NCBI GenBank assembly: GCA_030429765.1
Contig: JAUIER010000014.1
Span: 42,694 to 106,693, forward strand
DNA: 64,000 bases
Source of the DNA: a bacterium
GTDB lineage: Bacteria > Omnitrophota > Gorgyraeia > Zapsychrales > Zapsychraceae
Reading direction: 5' to 3'
Shown piece after piece: positions 45,295 to 54,667 of the stretch. Made by a program: the position numbers and the translations under genes. Within the stretch, counting starts at the first letter, position 1, and every line of letters starts with the position of its first letter. The notes beneath the pieces are model-generated. The model did no database searches. It was not told the DNA's origin and saw only the letters and a list, made by a program, of their open reading frames with translations.

Positions 45295-45300
45295 TATAAT
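45295..45300 (+). promoter_or_regulatory. Candidate -10 box for recN
   Basis: A perfect TATAAT about 60 bp upstream of the recN ATG, in a TTTTGGCTATAAT context. No convincing -35 at 16-18 bp spacing. No LexA-type palindrome is obvious nearby. Confidence 0.35.
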
Positions 45301-45361
45301 ATGGAGCGAAACAAGTGCGCGCTTCATTCCGAACCAAACCCGATAACCCATCACGTTAAAG

Positions 45362-47029
45362 ATGCTTGCCAGTATTACAATCAAAAATTTTGGACTCATC
45401 GATGAGGTGACAATTGAATTTGGACCAGGTCTGAACATCCTGACCGGTGAAACCGGCGCGGGCAAGTCGATCCTGATCGAGGCGTTGCGTGTCGGCCTGG
45501 GTGGTCGAATCACCTCCGCTCACGTTCGGGATCCCAAGAAAAAGTGTGTTATCCAAGGCGTGGTCGATCTGACCGGCAGCGATTTGATCCATGAACCCGA
45601 TATCCAGGACTTTTTCACGGAAGATGATCCGCAACTGATCCTCCAGCGGACGTTTGGACTGGACGGTCGCAGCAAAATCACGGTCAACGGACTTAATGTC
45701 ACAGCCACCCAGCTCAAGGCCATGGGGCGTCATCTGATTGATTTTCATGGCGCGCACGATCATCAAATGCTCCTGTCGAGCGAATCACACCAGCTGATGC
45801 TTGATCGACTCATCGACTTCGGCCCCCTGATGGAACAATACACTCGTGATTACGAGCAGTATTCCCGCATGAACCGTCAACTACGCGACCTGCAGAATCT
45901 CAGCCAAAATCGTGAGCGTGAATTGGATATGCTCACCCATCAGGTCCAGGAGCTCGAACAGGTCCCCCTCGATAAAGACATTCATGAAAAACTCTTAAGT
46001 GACCGTGAGAAGATCGACAATGTTGAACGCCTGAGCTCACATCTCAATCAGCTCATCAACACCTTTGAAGGCGACGACCACGGCATCACGCCGTCCATCC
46101 AAAAGCTCTTTGCGCCGATGCGCGCGCTCAACGGCATTGACCATCAATCCGAACACCTTATGGAACTACTGAATCAATTGCAAACGGATAGTGAAAACCT
46201 CATAGCCGAACTCAATGATTACGCCGACAGTCTGGCCTTTGATCCGCAAGAGGCCGACGAGATCCACCGGAAATATGATATCTACGATGACATCCTGCGC
46301 AAATATGGCCCCTCGATTGACGACGCCAGCCATTTTTATCAGGAAGCCAGCGCCAAGCTCGAACGGCTCACCCATCTGGAGTCAGATGACGATCAACTCA
46401 AGAAAGATATCGAAAAAATCACGCAAGCGCTGCATAAAACCGCCGCTCAAATCTCGTCCCGACGCAAACGGGCGGCCGGTCAGCTCAAAAAGACCATCGA
46501 GAAAGAACTTTCAGAACTTGGTATCGCCAATGTTCAATTTGAATGCCGCATCCAACCGGCTGACATCACCGCCACCGGAACGGATGAAATTGTGTTTTAT
46601 ATCTCTCCAAATGCAGGATTCGACCTCAAGCCGCTGGCGGAGATCGTCTCATCCGGAGAAGCGGCGCGCGTCATGCTCGCCCTCAAGAAGGCCCTGATCA
46701 AAGTGGATCCGATCCCCACACTCATCTTTGATGAGATCGATGCTCAAATCGGCGGACGCCTGGGCACGATTACCGGTCAGAAATTACGGGACATTTCACG
46801 CGAGCGACAGGTGATCCTGATCACCCACCTTCCGCAGATCGCGTCGTTTGCCGATCGGCATTTCAAGGTCGTCAAATCCGTCCGTAACCGCAAAACCGTC
46901 ACCGATGTCCTGCATCTCTCCTCCAAGGAACGGGTGGAAGAAATCGCGCAGATGATGAGCGGCAAGGACCAAAGCGCCATATCTCTCAAGCACGCCCGCG
47001 ACCTGCTGGCCAACGCCGCCAAGAGCTAA
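45362..47029 (+). CDS. recN: DNA repair protein RecN
   Basis: A 555-residue SMC-like ATPase. The N-terminal Walker A is GLNILTGETGAGKSILIEAL near residues 28-40, followed by HAHDHQMLL-type ARQQ region DFHGAHDHQMLLSSESHQL. A long coiled coil (about 170-370) is interrupted by a hinge, and the C-terminal signature FDLKPLAEIVSSGEAARVMLAL and Walker B PTLIFDEIDAQIGGRLG are intact, with the H-loop in VILITHLPQIASFADRH. It acts in recombination repair of double-strand breaks. The length is normal. It is alone on the plus strand between the lipoprotein pair and pfk. Confidence 0.96.
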   Translation: MLASITIKNFGLIDEVTIEFGPGLNILTGETGAGKSILIEALRVGLGGRITSAHVRDPKKKCVIQGVVDLTGSDLIHEPDIQDFFTEDDPQLILQRTFGLDGRSKITVNGLNVTATQLKAMGRHLIDFHGAHDHQMLLSSESHQLMLDRLIDFGPLMEQYTRDYEQYSRMNRQLRDLQNLSQNRERELDMLTHQVQELEQVPLDKDIHEKLLSDREKIDNVERLSSHLNQLINTFEGDDHGITPSIQKLFAPMRALNGIDHQSEHLMELLNQLQTDSENLIAELNDYADSLAFDPQEADEIHRKYDIYDDILRKYGPSIDDASHFYQEASAKLERLTHLESDDDQLKKDIEKITQALHKTAAQISSRRKRAAGQLKKTIEKELSELGIANVQFECRIQPADITATGTDEIVFYISPNAGFDLKPLAEIVSSGEAARVMLALKKALIKVDPIPTLIFDEIDAQIGGRLGTITGQKLRDISRERQVILITHLPQIASFADRHFKVVKSVRNRKTVTDVLHLSSKERVEEIAQMMSGKDQSAISLKHARDLLANAAKS

Positions 47030-47129
47030 TCATCTGTCCCATTGATTTTTCAGGGGTTCTATGCTAATTTAACTCTCTTAATCAGCTTATTCTGGAATTT
47101 ATGACAATATTATGTGAAGGAGAACAGCG

Positions 47130-48335
47130 ATGAAAAAGATCGGAATTTTAACCAGCGGCGGTGATTGCGGCGGTCTCAACGCAGTCGTTAAAGGTGCCGC
47201 CCAAATGGCACACAGCTTTGATATCAAATCCTATGTGATTCCTAACGGATACGCAGGTTTGTACAACCTGGAACAATTTGACAGCCTGGTCGAACTCACC
47301 CCCAACCGGGTGGACTTCGTCAACTCAAACCTGGCCGGATCGGAAGCCGGTCACTCACGGGTAAAGATCAAAAAAATCAGCAATCCGGAAAAATATGACC
47401 GCATCAAACGCGGATTAGCCAAATTCGACATCGACGGATTGGTCATCAGCGGCGGGGACGATTCTGGAAGCGTTATGGTGGACCTATCGGAACACGGTAT
47501 CAAATGCGTCCACGCGCCTAAAACCATGGATCTCGATCTGCAGTCTTACTCGGTAGGGTTCGACTCGACCGTCAATCGAATCGCCTCCTTCGCCGAGGAC
47601 ATCAAAACTACCGGTCGAACACATAATCGAATCATTATCATGGACGTATTCGGACGCTATGCCGGACACACCGCCTTTCGCGCGGGTGTCGCCGCGGAGG
47701 CCGATGCCATCCTAATCCCGGAAATCCCGGCCGATTTTGACGTGGTCTATGAACATTGTAAAACCCGCTTCATGAACCGTGTGACCACCAGCGATGTTAA
47801 GGCCGGAACCTATCTTGTAATTGTCGCTGAAGGTCTACGGGACGTCAGCGGAAACGAGCTCGTGGATGAAACCGCTCCGGCCGATGCGTTCGGACACAAA
47901 CGGCTGGCCGGTGCCGGCAAGTATGTGACCAACGAATTGACGGCGCGCTTCAAAAACGATCCGGCGATCAAGGCGTTTATGCAGAAAGAAATGATGTACG
48001 TTGAAGACCTCTATGAAATCCCTGAAGTTCGCAGCGTGTCCCCCGGTCACTTGGTTCGTTGCGGGCACTCATCGGTGTATGACGTAAACTTCGGAAAGGA
48101 AGTCGGCGGATCAGCGGTTGTTTTGCTTAACAATGATATATCCGGTGTCACGGTCGTCGGTGTCAATAAAGGTATTATTCAATACCAGGAAACCAAGGAA
48201 GTCATCAAGCAGCGCTATGTGGACCTGGAAACCGTATCATTCTACGAGCATCTGGGCGTCTGCTTCGGGCGAAAACCGGTGGATCAGGAACTCAAATACG
48301 AAAAGAAAATGGGACCGATCGCGCGCATCATGTAA
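47130..48335 (+). CDS. 6-phosphofructokinase, pyrophosphate-type residues
   Basis: A 401-residue PfkA-superfamily enzyme phosphorylating fructose-6-phosphate. The nucleotide/diphosphate loop is ILTSGGDCGGLNAV, and the phosphate loop is VISGGDDSGSVMV near residue 110, with Asp at the position where ATP-dependent enzymes have Gly. PKTMDLDLQSYSVGFDSTVN supplies the catalytic Asp and has Lys at the second discriminating position. MDVFGRYAGHTAF and VSPGHLVRCGHSS are further family motifs. The Asp/Lys pair is the accepted signature of PPi-dependent PFK, so I favour pyrophosphate as donor and a reversible reaction. GGAG lies upstream of the ATG, and a terminator follows. Confidence 0.9.
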   Translation: MKKIGILTSGGDCGGLNAVVKGAAQMAHSFDIKSYVIPNGYAGLYNLEQFDSLVELTPNRVDFVNSNLAGSEAGHSRVKIKKISNPEKYDRIKRGLAKFDIDGLVISGGDDSGSVMVDLSEHGIKCVHAPKTMDLDLQSYSVGFDSTVNRIASFAEDIKTTGRTHNRIIIMDVFGRYAGHTAFRAGVAAEADAILIPEIPADFDVVYEHCKTRFMNRVTTSDVKAGTYLVIVAEGLRDVSGNELVDETAPADAFGHKRLAGAGKYVTNELTARFKNDPAIKAFMQKEMMYVEDLYEIPEVRSVSPGHLVRCGHSSVYDVNFGKEVGGSAVVLLNNDISGVTVVGVNKGIIQYQETKEVIKQRYVDLETVSFYEHLGVCFGRKPVDQELKYEKKMGPIARIM

Positions 48336-48355
48336 TCGCTCCGCATTTGAAATAT

Positions 48356-48392
48356 AAAAAGCCGCTTGTTCATCCGAACAGGCGGCTTTTTT
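48356..48392. terminator. Terminator between pfk and SGNH gene
   Basis: GCCGCTTGTTC-ATCC-GAACAGGCGGC (11-bp stem with one T-G pair) with A5 before and T6 after. It closes the plus-strand pfk transcript and also the convergent minus-strand MBOAT/SGNH operon. Confidence 0.9.
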
Positions 48393-48409
48393 GTTTCCAA
48401 ATCGAATAG

Positions 48410-49411
48410 CTACTCTTCTCGCACCGGGTGCGAGAGGATCCACCTGGTAACGATCCGACCGAGCTTCTCCCCTCCACGCTGATTAAGATGGTCCTGATCC
48501 GTGTACAGACCTTCTTCTGAAAAATCTTTTTGAGCCTCATAGATCTCCACATTCGGGAAATCACGCTGCAAGCTCAAAATGTAGTCGCGGTACGCCGCCC
48601 GACGTCCGGCTTTTTTCAAGCGATCGTCCAGTTGCGGGACCACGGATGGAATGATATACAGCACTCGCATCTGATGTTGCTGAGCGAGACTTAATATTTG
48701 ACGAACATGCTTATCAAAAAATGGTGTTACGGCAAACTCAACCTGATCATTTTCATATCCGTAATGACCGTCAAATGCCCGATCCACATGCCACTCGTAA
48801 TAGCCGTGCTGATCATACACCGACCGTTCTACCTGACGAATCGTGGACAACGGTGTGGGTTTAGACATCACCAGAAAATAACCCTGATGTTTCAGCGACG
48901 GGATCATCAGCTTCAGACCCGTCACGATGCCAAACTCGCGTGATAATAATCCGATATTCCCGCGTTTGAAATCAAACAGCGTGTGTCCATACTTCGACAG
49001 GATCGTGTCCCGATCAAACTGCGGCACATAGTCTAGATAGCCCAAAATAAGATATTGCGGACGACTCGCTTCTTTAGACACCTGATTACGGAACAACAGA
49101 TAGGAAGATAAAATCGAATTAACGGCAAAAGTCGAATAGTTAAAGACACGCAGATTTGTCTGGTCCTGGATTGGTCGGGGATCCAAGCCGGTTAACAAGT
49201 AACTATCGCCGAGAATCACCGCGTCAAAGATCCGGGCCGGCGACAAGGCAATGTCGTTCTTGACCTTCATTCGTAGATTGTTAAACGGTGGATAGTAAAA
49301 ATACTCATCATACCGAAGCACCAGCATCTCGACGATACACACGACAATCAGCGCGATCAGAAAGGCCTTGGGCCAGCGCTTAAAATTGAAAGTAGATGAA
49401 TTCTTTTCCAC
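48410..49411 (-). CDS. Membrane-anchored SGNH/DltD-like acyltransferase partner
   Basis: A 333-residue protein with an N-terminal TM (AFLIALIVVCIVEMLVL) and an SGNH-hydrolase-like extracytoplasmic domain. Block I is DAVILGDSYLLTGLDP, with a Ser in GDS. Block V is GLYTDQDHLNQRGGEKLGRI, with the Asp-x-x-His pair. The pattern fits the AlgJ/DltD/PatB type of accessory enzyme that works with an MBOAT protein to O-acylate a surface polymer. Its start overlaps the end of the MBOAT gene by 32 bp, supporting joint function. The substrate polymer is unknown. Confidence 0.8.
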   Translation of the reverse strand: MEKNSSTFNFKRWPKAFLIALIVVCIVEMLVLRYDEYFYYPPFNNLRMKVKNDIALSPARIFDAVILGDSYLLTGLDPRPIQDQTNLRVFNYSTFAVNSILSSYLLFRNQVSKEASRPQYLILGYLDYVPQFDRDTILSKYGHTLFDFKRGNIGLLSREFGIVTGLKLMIPSLKHQGYFLVMSKPTPLSTIRQVERSVYDQHGYYEWHVDRAFDGHYGYENDQVEFAVTPFFDKHVRQILSLAQQHQMRVLYIIPSVVPQLDDRLKKAGRRAAYRDYILSLQRDFPNVEIYEAQKDFSEEGLYTDQDHLNQRGGEKLGRIVTRWILSHPVREE

Positions 49412-50810
49412 CCGTCACTCCATGTACCAGAATCAAATAAAACACCACCACATACACAATGGCCCGTGCGATTACACCGAACTTCATCACAGCCAACTCG
49501 TCATTTTTCAAATACTGAATGAGCTGAATGATACTCACCACAAAAATACAGAAGACTAATTCCCAAAATCCCGACTTGAACGCCGGGATGTCAACTCCCC
49601 GCCAAGGCCTTATCAGCGCGCTAAACATCCGGATCAATTGGTCCAGCGACTGCGCCCGAAAAATGAGAAAACCGAGACATGTAAATTGAAAAAAGACGGC
49701 GATCTTACAGAACTCTACCAGCCGATGGGTCCTGGAACTGGAATCAGACGATAGTAAATTTATGCGCCGGGACCACCAGCGATGTCCCATCAATAGTGCA
49801 CCGTGGTACATCCCCCAGATCACAAACGTCCAGGCCGCCCCGTGCCACAATCCGCCCAGCAGCATGGTCAGCCACAGATTCCGCTGTGTCATCCACTCCG
49901 CGCCCCGATTGCCACCCAGCGGTATATATAGATAATCACGCAGCCACGTCGACAAACTGATATGCCAGCGATGCCAGAATTCACGCGGGTTAGCCGCAAA
50001 GAAGGGCGCCAGAAAATTATTAACCAGATCAATCCCCAATAAACGGGCCACACCACGGGCCATATTGGAATAGCCGGCGAAGTCTCCAAAGATCTGAAAC
50101 GTAAATCCCACCATCCCGATCCAGACCTGCCCGGCATCACGCGCCCCCTCATTGGCAAAGATCGGATCGACGAGCACGGCCAACTTATCCGCCACAAACA
50201 TCTTGAGAAACAATCCCCAGAAAAACAGGTAGCAGCCCTCATAAAATTGGTCCAGCGTCGGACGGCGCGGCCGTTCAATCTGCGGCAGGAGCTGCGACGC
50301 GCGCTCAATGGGACCGGCCACCAGCTGCGGAAAAAATGCCACAAACAAGGCAAAATTCCAAAAATCACGCGTCGGCTTCATCCGTCCGCGATAGATATCA
50401 ATTGTATAACTCAGCGTCTGAAACGTATAAAATGATATCCCCACCGGCAGGACCACATTCAATGTCGCCGGACTGACATGCCACCCCATCCACCCGGCAA
50501 CGGCCGCCAGATTATCCGCGAAAAAGTTGAAATATTTAAAAATGCCCAGCAGGGAAAGATTTACACCAAGGCTCAGGCACAAAAAATGCCGTCGGGTTCG
50601 AGCATTCTGAGCGGAGTCAATGCGAAGACCGCACACATAATCGACCAGGGTTGAAATAAGGATGAGTGATAGGAAACGCCAATCCCAACTGGCATAAAAC
50701 ACATAGCTGGCGATCAGCAGAAGAATATTTTGCGCCCGATGCGGCAACATCCGATACGCCGTGTAGACACAGAGAAAAAAAACGATGAATTCAAAGGAAT
50801 GAAAAAGCAT
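49380..50810 (-). CDS. MBOAT-family O-acyltransferase (AlgI/DltB-like)
   Basis: A 476-residue polytopic protein starting MLFHSFEFIVFFLCVYTAY. The first helices carry the AlgI-type LLIASYVFYASWDWRFLSLIL and FKYFNFFADNL. The central conserved region has FWNFALFVAFFPQLVAGPIERASQLLPQ and REFWHRWHISLSTWLRDYLYIPLGG. The catalytic His region is MLLGGLWHGAAWTFVIWGMYHG. It moves acyl groups across the membrane to a polysaccharide or teichoic-like polymer. A 5-residue longer start at 50825 is possible. The neighbouring SGNH gene supplies the extracytoplasmic partner. Confidence 0.92.
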   Translation of the reverse strand: MLFHSFEFIVFFLCVYTAYRMLPHRAQNILLLIASYVFYASWDWRFLSLILISTLVDYVCGLRIDSAQNARTRRHFLCLSLGVNLSLLGIFKYFNFFADNLAAVAGWMGWHVSPATLNVVLPVGISFYTFQTLSYTIDIYRGRMKPTRDFWNFALFVAFFPQLVAGPIERASQLLPQIERPRRPTLDQFYEGCYLFFWGLFLKMFVADKLAVLVDPIFANEGARDAGQVWIGMVGFTFQIFGDFAGYSNMARGVARLLGIDLVNNFLAPFFAANPREFWHRWHISLSTWLRDYLYIPLGGNRGAEWMTQRNLWLTMLLGGLWHGAAWTFVIWGMYHGALLMGHRWWSRRINLLSSDSSSRTHRLVEFCKIAVFFQFTCLGFLIFRAQSLDQLIRMFSALIRPWRGVDIPAFKSGFWELVFCIFVVSIIQLIQYLKNDELAVMKFGVIARAIVYVVVFYLILVHGVTGGKEFIYFQF

Positions 50811-50937
50811 ATCATCAGCACCCAAATACGTTTCACATGAATGATAGTTTGATGATATGTTATCAGAGTCGAATTGTGAATGATAGGAATTTTACGATGA
50901 CATTGCGAACACAGGCACATCCATCCGGCCAGATGCC

Positions 50938-51441
50938 CTATAAATCAGGATTATTTTCCACTTCTCGGACCATCTGCTCGACTTTATCCGCGAGCCCTTT
51001 TTTATAATCCATTAGTTTGGAGCGCAAGTCATTGGATGCCACCGCCAACATTTCTATCGCCAAAATTCCCGCATTATAGGCGCCATCGACAGCGACTGTC
51101 GCAACCGGTATCCCGCGCGGCATTTGAGCGATCGATAAAAGTGAATCCCAACCATCCAGTGAATTGGACGATTTTACCGGCACGCCGATAACAGGCACGA
51201 CACTCAGTGAGGCAACCATCCCCGGCAAATGCGCGGCACCACCGGCCCCCGCGATGATAATCCCGATATTCCGCTCCACGGCCGACCGCGCGTACTCGAC
51301 CATCCGGTCGGGTGTGCGATGTGCCGACACGATCGTGATTTCATACTCTATACCAAACTGCTTCAGCGCCTCGGCGGCGCATTTCATTACCGACAAATCC
51401 GACTGACTCCCCATAATGATTCCGACTTTTACGTTTGACAT
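50938..51441 (-). CDS. purE: N5-CAIR mutase, PurE
   Basis: A 167-residue class I PurE that converts N5-carboxyaminoimidazole ribonucleotide to CAIR in purine synthesis. Motifs: VGIIMGSQSDLSVMKCAAEA, VSAHRTPDRMVEYA, IAGAGGAAHLPGMVAS, GVPVKSSNSLDGWDSLLSIAQMP and VAVDGAYNAGILAIEML. The presence of purK next door confirms the two-step ATP-dependent route. Its start overlaps the end of purK by 13 bp. Confidence 0.97.
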   Translation of the reverse strand: MSNVKVGIIMGSQSDLSVMKCAAEALKQFGIEYEITIVSAHRTPDRMVEYARSAVERNIGIIIAGAGGAAHLPGMVASLSVVPVIGVPVKSSNSLDGWDSLLSIAQMPRGIPVATVAVDGAYNAGILAIEMLAVASNDLRSKLMDYKKGLADKVEQMVREVENNPDL

Positions 51442-52580
51442 GATACGGTCTTAACCTCCTCTTTGATTTGCTCGATAATTTCGATCGCCGCAGCGAGATT
51501 GTCCCGGACGACGGTTACATGCCCCATCTTACGATACGGCCGCGTATATTTCTTACCATACAAATGCACATATACCCCGGACATGTTCAGGAAACGTTCC
51601 AATCCCTGATAAACCGCCGGACCTTCAAACCCCTCCGCCCCGACAATATTGACCATTGCCGCCGGTGACAACAACGCCGTTGAGCCCAACGGTAGATCAA
51701 AAATAGCCCGGACCAATTGTTCAAACTGCGAGGTGACATTGGCCTCAATACTATGATGGCCGCTGTTATGCGGACGGGGCGCGATTTCATTGATCAGCAA
51801 CTGACCGTCGCTGGTTAAAAACATCTCAACCGCCAGCAAGCCGACGAGATCCAATTCCTCAGCCAGTCGTGACGCCAGACGGACAGCTTCATCCTCTTGA
51901 TCAGACGAAATCCGCGCAGGCGATACCAGATAGTCCAGCATATTAGCCTCGGCATGCACCACCATCTCGACCGAGGGATACGTCGCCACCTGACCGGAAA
52001 CATTGCGGGCCACCAGCACACTGATCTCCTTATCGATCGACACGCGTTCCTCAAGAACACTGGGTTCATCAAAGGCCTGATCTAAGTCCGCGGCGGTTTT
52101 CAGAACCACCACACCTCGACCGTCGTAACCGGCCACGCGTTTCTTTTGAACCAGTCCCCGTTCGGTGAAATGCGAACTCACACCCGACCTGTTATCTACC
52201 AGCCAAAACTCGGAAGTGGGAAAACCATGATCTCGATAAAACTGTTTCTGCCGTCCCTTATCCTGAACAATCTCGACGAGTTCCGGTGATGGATAAACAT
52301 TCACCCCGGCACCTCTCAATTGTTTTAAGGCCTTGAGATTGATGTGCTCAAACTCGAGTGTAACGGCATCCAGATCCTTGCCGAACCGGTAGACATCATC
52401 GTATGACGAGGCATCGCCGAGCTGAAACTTTTGACAATACTTTTGGGCGGGCGCTTCGGGATCATTGTCCATGATGTGGGGAATAATCCCGTAATTCATG
52501 CACGGCTGGAGCAGCATGCGGGCCAATTGCCCACCTTTTAGAATTCCTAACCGTACTTCTTTTTCAAATACTTTGTGCAT
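51429..52580 (-). CDS. purK: N5-CAIR synthetase, PurK
   Basis: A 383-residue ATP-grasp enzyme that makes N5-CAIR from AIR, bicarbonate and ATP. Motifs: LGILKGGQLARMLLQPCMNYG, DNDPEAPAQKYC, DAVTLEFEHINLKALKQL, VYPSPELVEIVQDKGRQKQF, KKRVAGYDGRGVVVLK, EISVLVARNVSG and LINEIAPRPHNSGHHSIEA. The usual GGGQLG glycine loop reads KGGQLA, an unusual but tolerable change. An in-frame GTG at 52592 would add MATS. It sits directly behind sbtB-like and sbtA, an interesting pairing because PurK consumes bicarbonate. Confidence 0.95.
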   Translation of the reverse strand: MHKVFEKEVRLGILKGGQLARMLLQPCMNYGIIPHIMDNDPEAPAQKYCQKFQLGDASSYDDVYRFGKDLDAVTLEFEHINLKALKQLRGAGVNVYPSPELVEIVQDKGRQKQFYRDHGFPTSEFWLVDNRSGVSSHFTERGLVQKKRVAGYDGRGVVVLKTAADLDQAFDEPSVLEERVSIDKEISVLVARNVSGQVATYPSVEMVVHAEANMLDYLVSPARISSDQEDEAVRLASRLAEELDLVGLLAVEMFLTSDGQLLINEIAPRPHNSGHHSIEANVTSQFEQLVRAIFDLPLGSTALLSPAAMVNIVGAEGFEGPAVYQGLERFLNMSGVYVHLYGKKYTRPYRKMGHVTVVRDNLAAAIEIIEQIKEEVKTVSCQT

Positions 52581-52594
52581 AGATGTGGCCACGA

Positions 52595-52897
52595 TTAGAC
52601 GAACTTATCCCCACGGATAACCTCAACCTCCGACATATATGTGATCATAGCATAATTTTCAAAATATTCATTCTTGATATGCGTGAACACACGCTCGGCC
52701 TCTTTTTCGCTGCAGACAATCTCCAGCCGGATATTCCGATTCTGCTCCCAGTCACCGGCCCTGACCCCACGGCTCCCTTCGCCCTTGGCCTCGCAAATCG
52801 TGTATCCATAGACCTTCATCTCATGAAGATCGTCAATCAAGGTATTTTCGAGCTGGCCTTCACAAATAACAACCACAAGTTTCTTTTTTGCAAACAT
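52595..52897 (-). CDS. PII-like protein SbtB
   Basis: A 100-residue protein of the PII/SbtB type, with the ferredoxin-like pattern KKLVVVICEGQLENTLIDDLHEMKVYGYTICEA, then GSRGVRAGDWEQNRNIRLEIVCS in the T-loop area, and a final ITYMSEVEVIRGDKFV. SbtB proteins bind adenine nucleotides and regulate the bicarbonate transporter SbtA; here sbtA lies immediately upstream, 11 bp away. It lacks the C-terminal redox loop with Cys residues found in some cyanobacterial SbtB. Cytosolic, acting on SbtA at the membrane. Confidence 0.85.
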   Translation of the reverse strand: MFAKKKLVVVICEGQLENTLIDDLHEMKVYGYTICEAKGEGSRGVRAGDWEQNRNIRLEIVCSEKEAERVFTHIKNEYFENYAMITYMSEVEVIRGDKFV

Positions 52898-52908
52898 ATA
52901 TGATCTCC

Positions 52909-53862
52909 TTAAATCAGATGAACCAAAGTGGATATTTTATAATACAACGGAACGCCCAACATAATATTAAAAGGAAACACAATCCCCAGGGACGATGTCA
53001 GGTACAACGAGGGATTGGCCTCGGGAATCGCCATACGCATGGTGACCGGCGCGGTGATGTAGGACGCGCTGGCCGCCAATGTGGCTAGAATAAACGATCC
53101 GCCTACCGACATACCTGCCAATTTACCCATAAAGCACGCTAGCACCGCCATCGATATGGGAAAACATGTACCGAAGACGAGCAAAAAGATACCATATTTA
53201 TGGACGTCCTTCAACCGCCGGGACGTGACAAGTCCCATCTCCAGCAGAAAGAGCGCCAGAACCCCCTTGAACGGATCAAAAAACACCATCTCAATCGGAC
53301 CCATTTTGGATGAAAGCCCCAAATAACCGACCAACAGTCCGCCCAGTAATAAGAACACACTTTTGGACAAGAGGACTTCCCGCATCAGCTTTTGAATCGG
53401 AATGTTCTTTTTTTCCGACTTAAACCGTGCCAAGGCAATAGCAACCAAAATAGCCGGCACCTCAAGCGTAATGTAGAGCACAGGGACGAATTCTTCGAAG
53501 TAAATCCCCCGGCTGATGAGATAATCCAGCGCCACCGCGAATGTCACCGATGACACCGCCCCAAAATGACCGGAAAGCGCGGCTGAGTCTGAACGGTTGA
53601 ATTTCCCGAGTCGCCGTAAAATCGGATAGGCGATCAATGGGATCATGGCGCCAAGCACCATCGATGCCACAATGGATGTAAGCGTGCTGCCAACTGTGGC
53701 ATGCGAAAGCTTAATCCCTCCCTTGAGCCCAATGGCCAACAAAATATAGATCGTCAGGGTTTCATACAACTGTTCGGGGATACGTAAATCACTTTTTAAA
53801 ATTCCGGCCAGCAGCCCTAACCCAAAAAATAGGATGACCGGATCTAGAAAATTTTCTGCCAT
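52909..53862 (-). CDS. Sodium-dependent bicarbonate transporter SbtA-like
   Basis: A 317-residue polytopic protein with about ten TM helices in two inverted halves, typical of the SbtA (DUF897) family. Family segments include DPVILFFGLGLLAGILKSDLRIPEQLYETLTIYILLAIGLKGG near the N-terminus, SDSAALSGHFGAVSSVTFAVAL as the first signature loop and GSFILATLAASASYITAPVTMRMAIPEANPSLYLTSSLGI as the second. A charged central loop (ARFKSEKKNIPIQK) separates the halves. It probably imports bicarbonate with sodium, and an SbtB-type PII gene is next. In a non-photosynthetic genome it may feed PurK or other carboxylations. Confidence 0.9.
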   Translation of the reverse strand: MAENFLDPVILFFGLGLLAGILKSDLRIPEQLYETLTIYILLAIGLKGGIKLSHATVGSTLTSIVASMVLGAMIPLIAYPILRRLGKFNRSDSAALSGHFGAVSSVTFAVALDYLISRGIYFEEFVPVLYITLEVPAILVAIALARFKSEKKNIPIQKLMREVLLSKSVFLLLGGLLVGYLGLSSKMGPIEMVFFDPFKGVLALFLLEMGLVTSRRLKDVHKYGIFLLVFGTCFPISMAVLACFMGKLAGMSVGGSFILATLAASASYITAPVTMRMAIPEANPSLYLTSSLGIVFPFNIMLGVPLYYKISTLVHLI

Positions 53863-53887
53863 ATCATTTCCTGTCTGTTATAGTTCG

Positions 53888-54667
53888 TCATTTGATTTTC
53901 GGAAACATCAAGACACCCCGCCGGAAGACATACAGCTGATGGCGTTCAACGCGGGTCCATTGTTCATTATCCGTTAATGGTCGCGTGGCGATTACGGTCA
54001 CCACATCCTTATCTGTTGTTACTTTCTTAAAATCGACTGTGACTTCCTTGTCGATCAGCCGGGCCTTGCCAAACGGCGCCCGACGGGTAATCCAATATAA
54101 CTGCTTGGAACTGTACGCGTACAGATATTGTCCGTCTCCCATCAGCGCGTTAAAGACGCCCATATGACTGAGCGTGTTCATATCCGCTTGAAGCTTTAAC
54201 CAAAAATTTGTAGTCCTGACCGGCGAATGCCGATGCCTCCGGCGCATCCGGTCCAGCAACCAGCAAAAGGCGTACTCACTATCGGTGGTCCCAATCGGAT
54301 GATAATACTGCAGGCGTTTGGTCTTGATCCCCTTTAGCTGACCATTATGTGCCATCGTCCAGGATTCACCCCAGAGCTCGCGTTCGAATGGATGCGTATT
54401 CTCCAGACAGACACGACCGCGGTTGGCTTTTCGGATGTGGCTCACCACCAGACAGCTCTTAATCGGATAATCCTCGACGAGTCGAGCCACCCGGGACTTA
54501 GCGCCGGGATCCGCATCCTTAAATGTCCGGACACCTTTGCCTTCATAGAACGTAATCCCCCATCCGTCGCGATGCTGCCCGGTGACACCACTTCGTTGTA
54601 TCAATCCGGTAAAGCTAAAGCAAATGTCGGTCGGTACGTTCGCATTCATTCCCAGCAGTTCACACAT
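53888..54667 (-). CDS. Class II glutamine amidotransferase (YafJ/GATase_4 type)
   Basis: A 259-residue protein starting MCELLGMNANVPTDICFSFT. The catalytic Cys is residue 2, as needed for an N-terminal-nucleophile amidohydrolase, so the ATG at 54667 is right rather than the upstream one at 54673. Other motifs are HRDGWGITFYEG, CLVVSHIRKANRGRV, ENTHPFERELWGESWTMAHNGQLKG and GTTDSEYAFCWLLD. The stand-alone YafJ group has no known synthase domain, and its amino acceptor is unknown. It lies between sbtA and a PII-like gene on the same strand. Confidence 0.9.
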   Translation of the reverse strand: MCELLGMNANVPTDICFSFTGLIQRSGVTGQHRDGWGITFYEGKGVRTFKDADPGAKSRVARLVEDYPIKSCLVVSHIRKANRGRVCLENTHPFERELWGESWTMAHNGQLKGIKTKRLQYYHPIGTTDSEYAFCWLLDRMRRRHRHSPVRTTNFWLKLQADMNTLSHMGVFNALMGDGQYLYAYSSKQLYWITRRAPFGKARLIDKEVTVDFKKVTTDKDVVTVIATRPLTDNEQWTRVERHQLYVFRRGVLMFPKIK

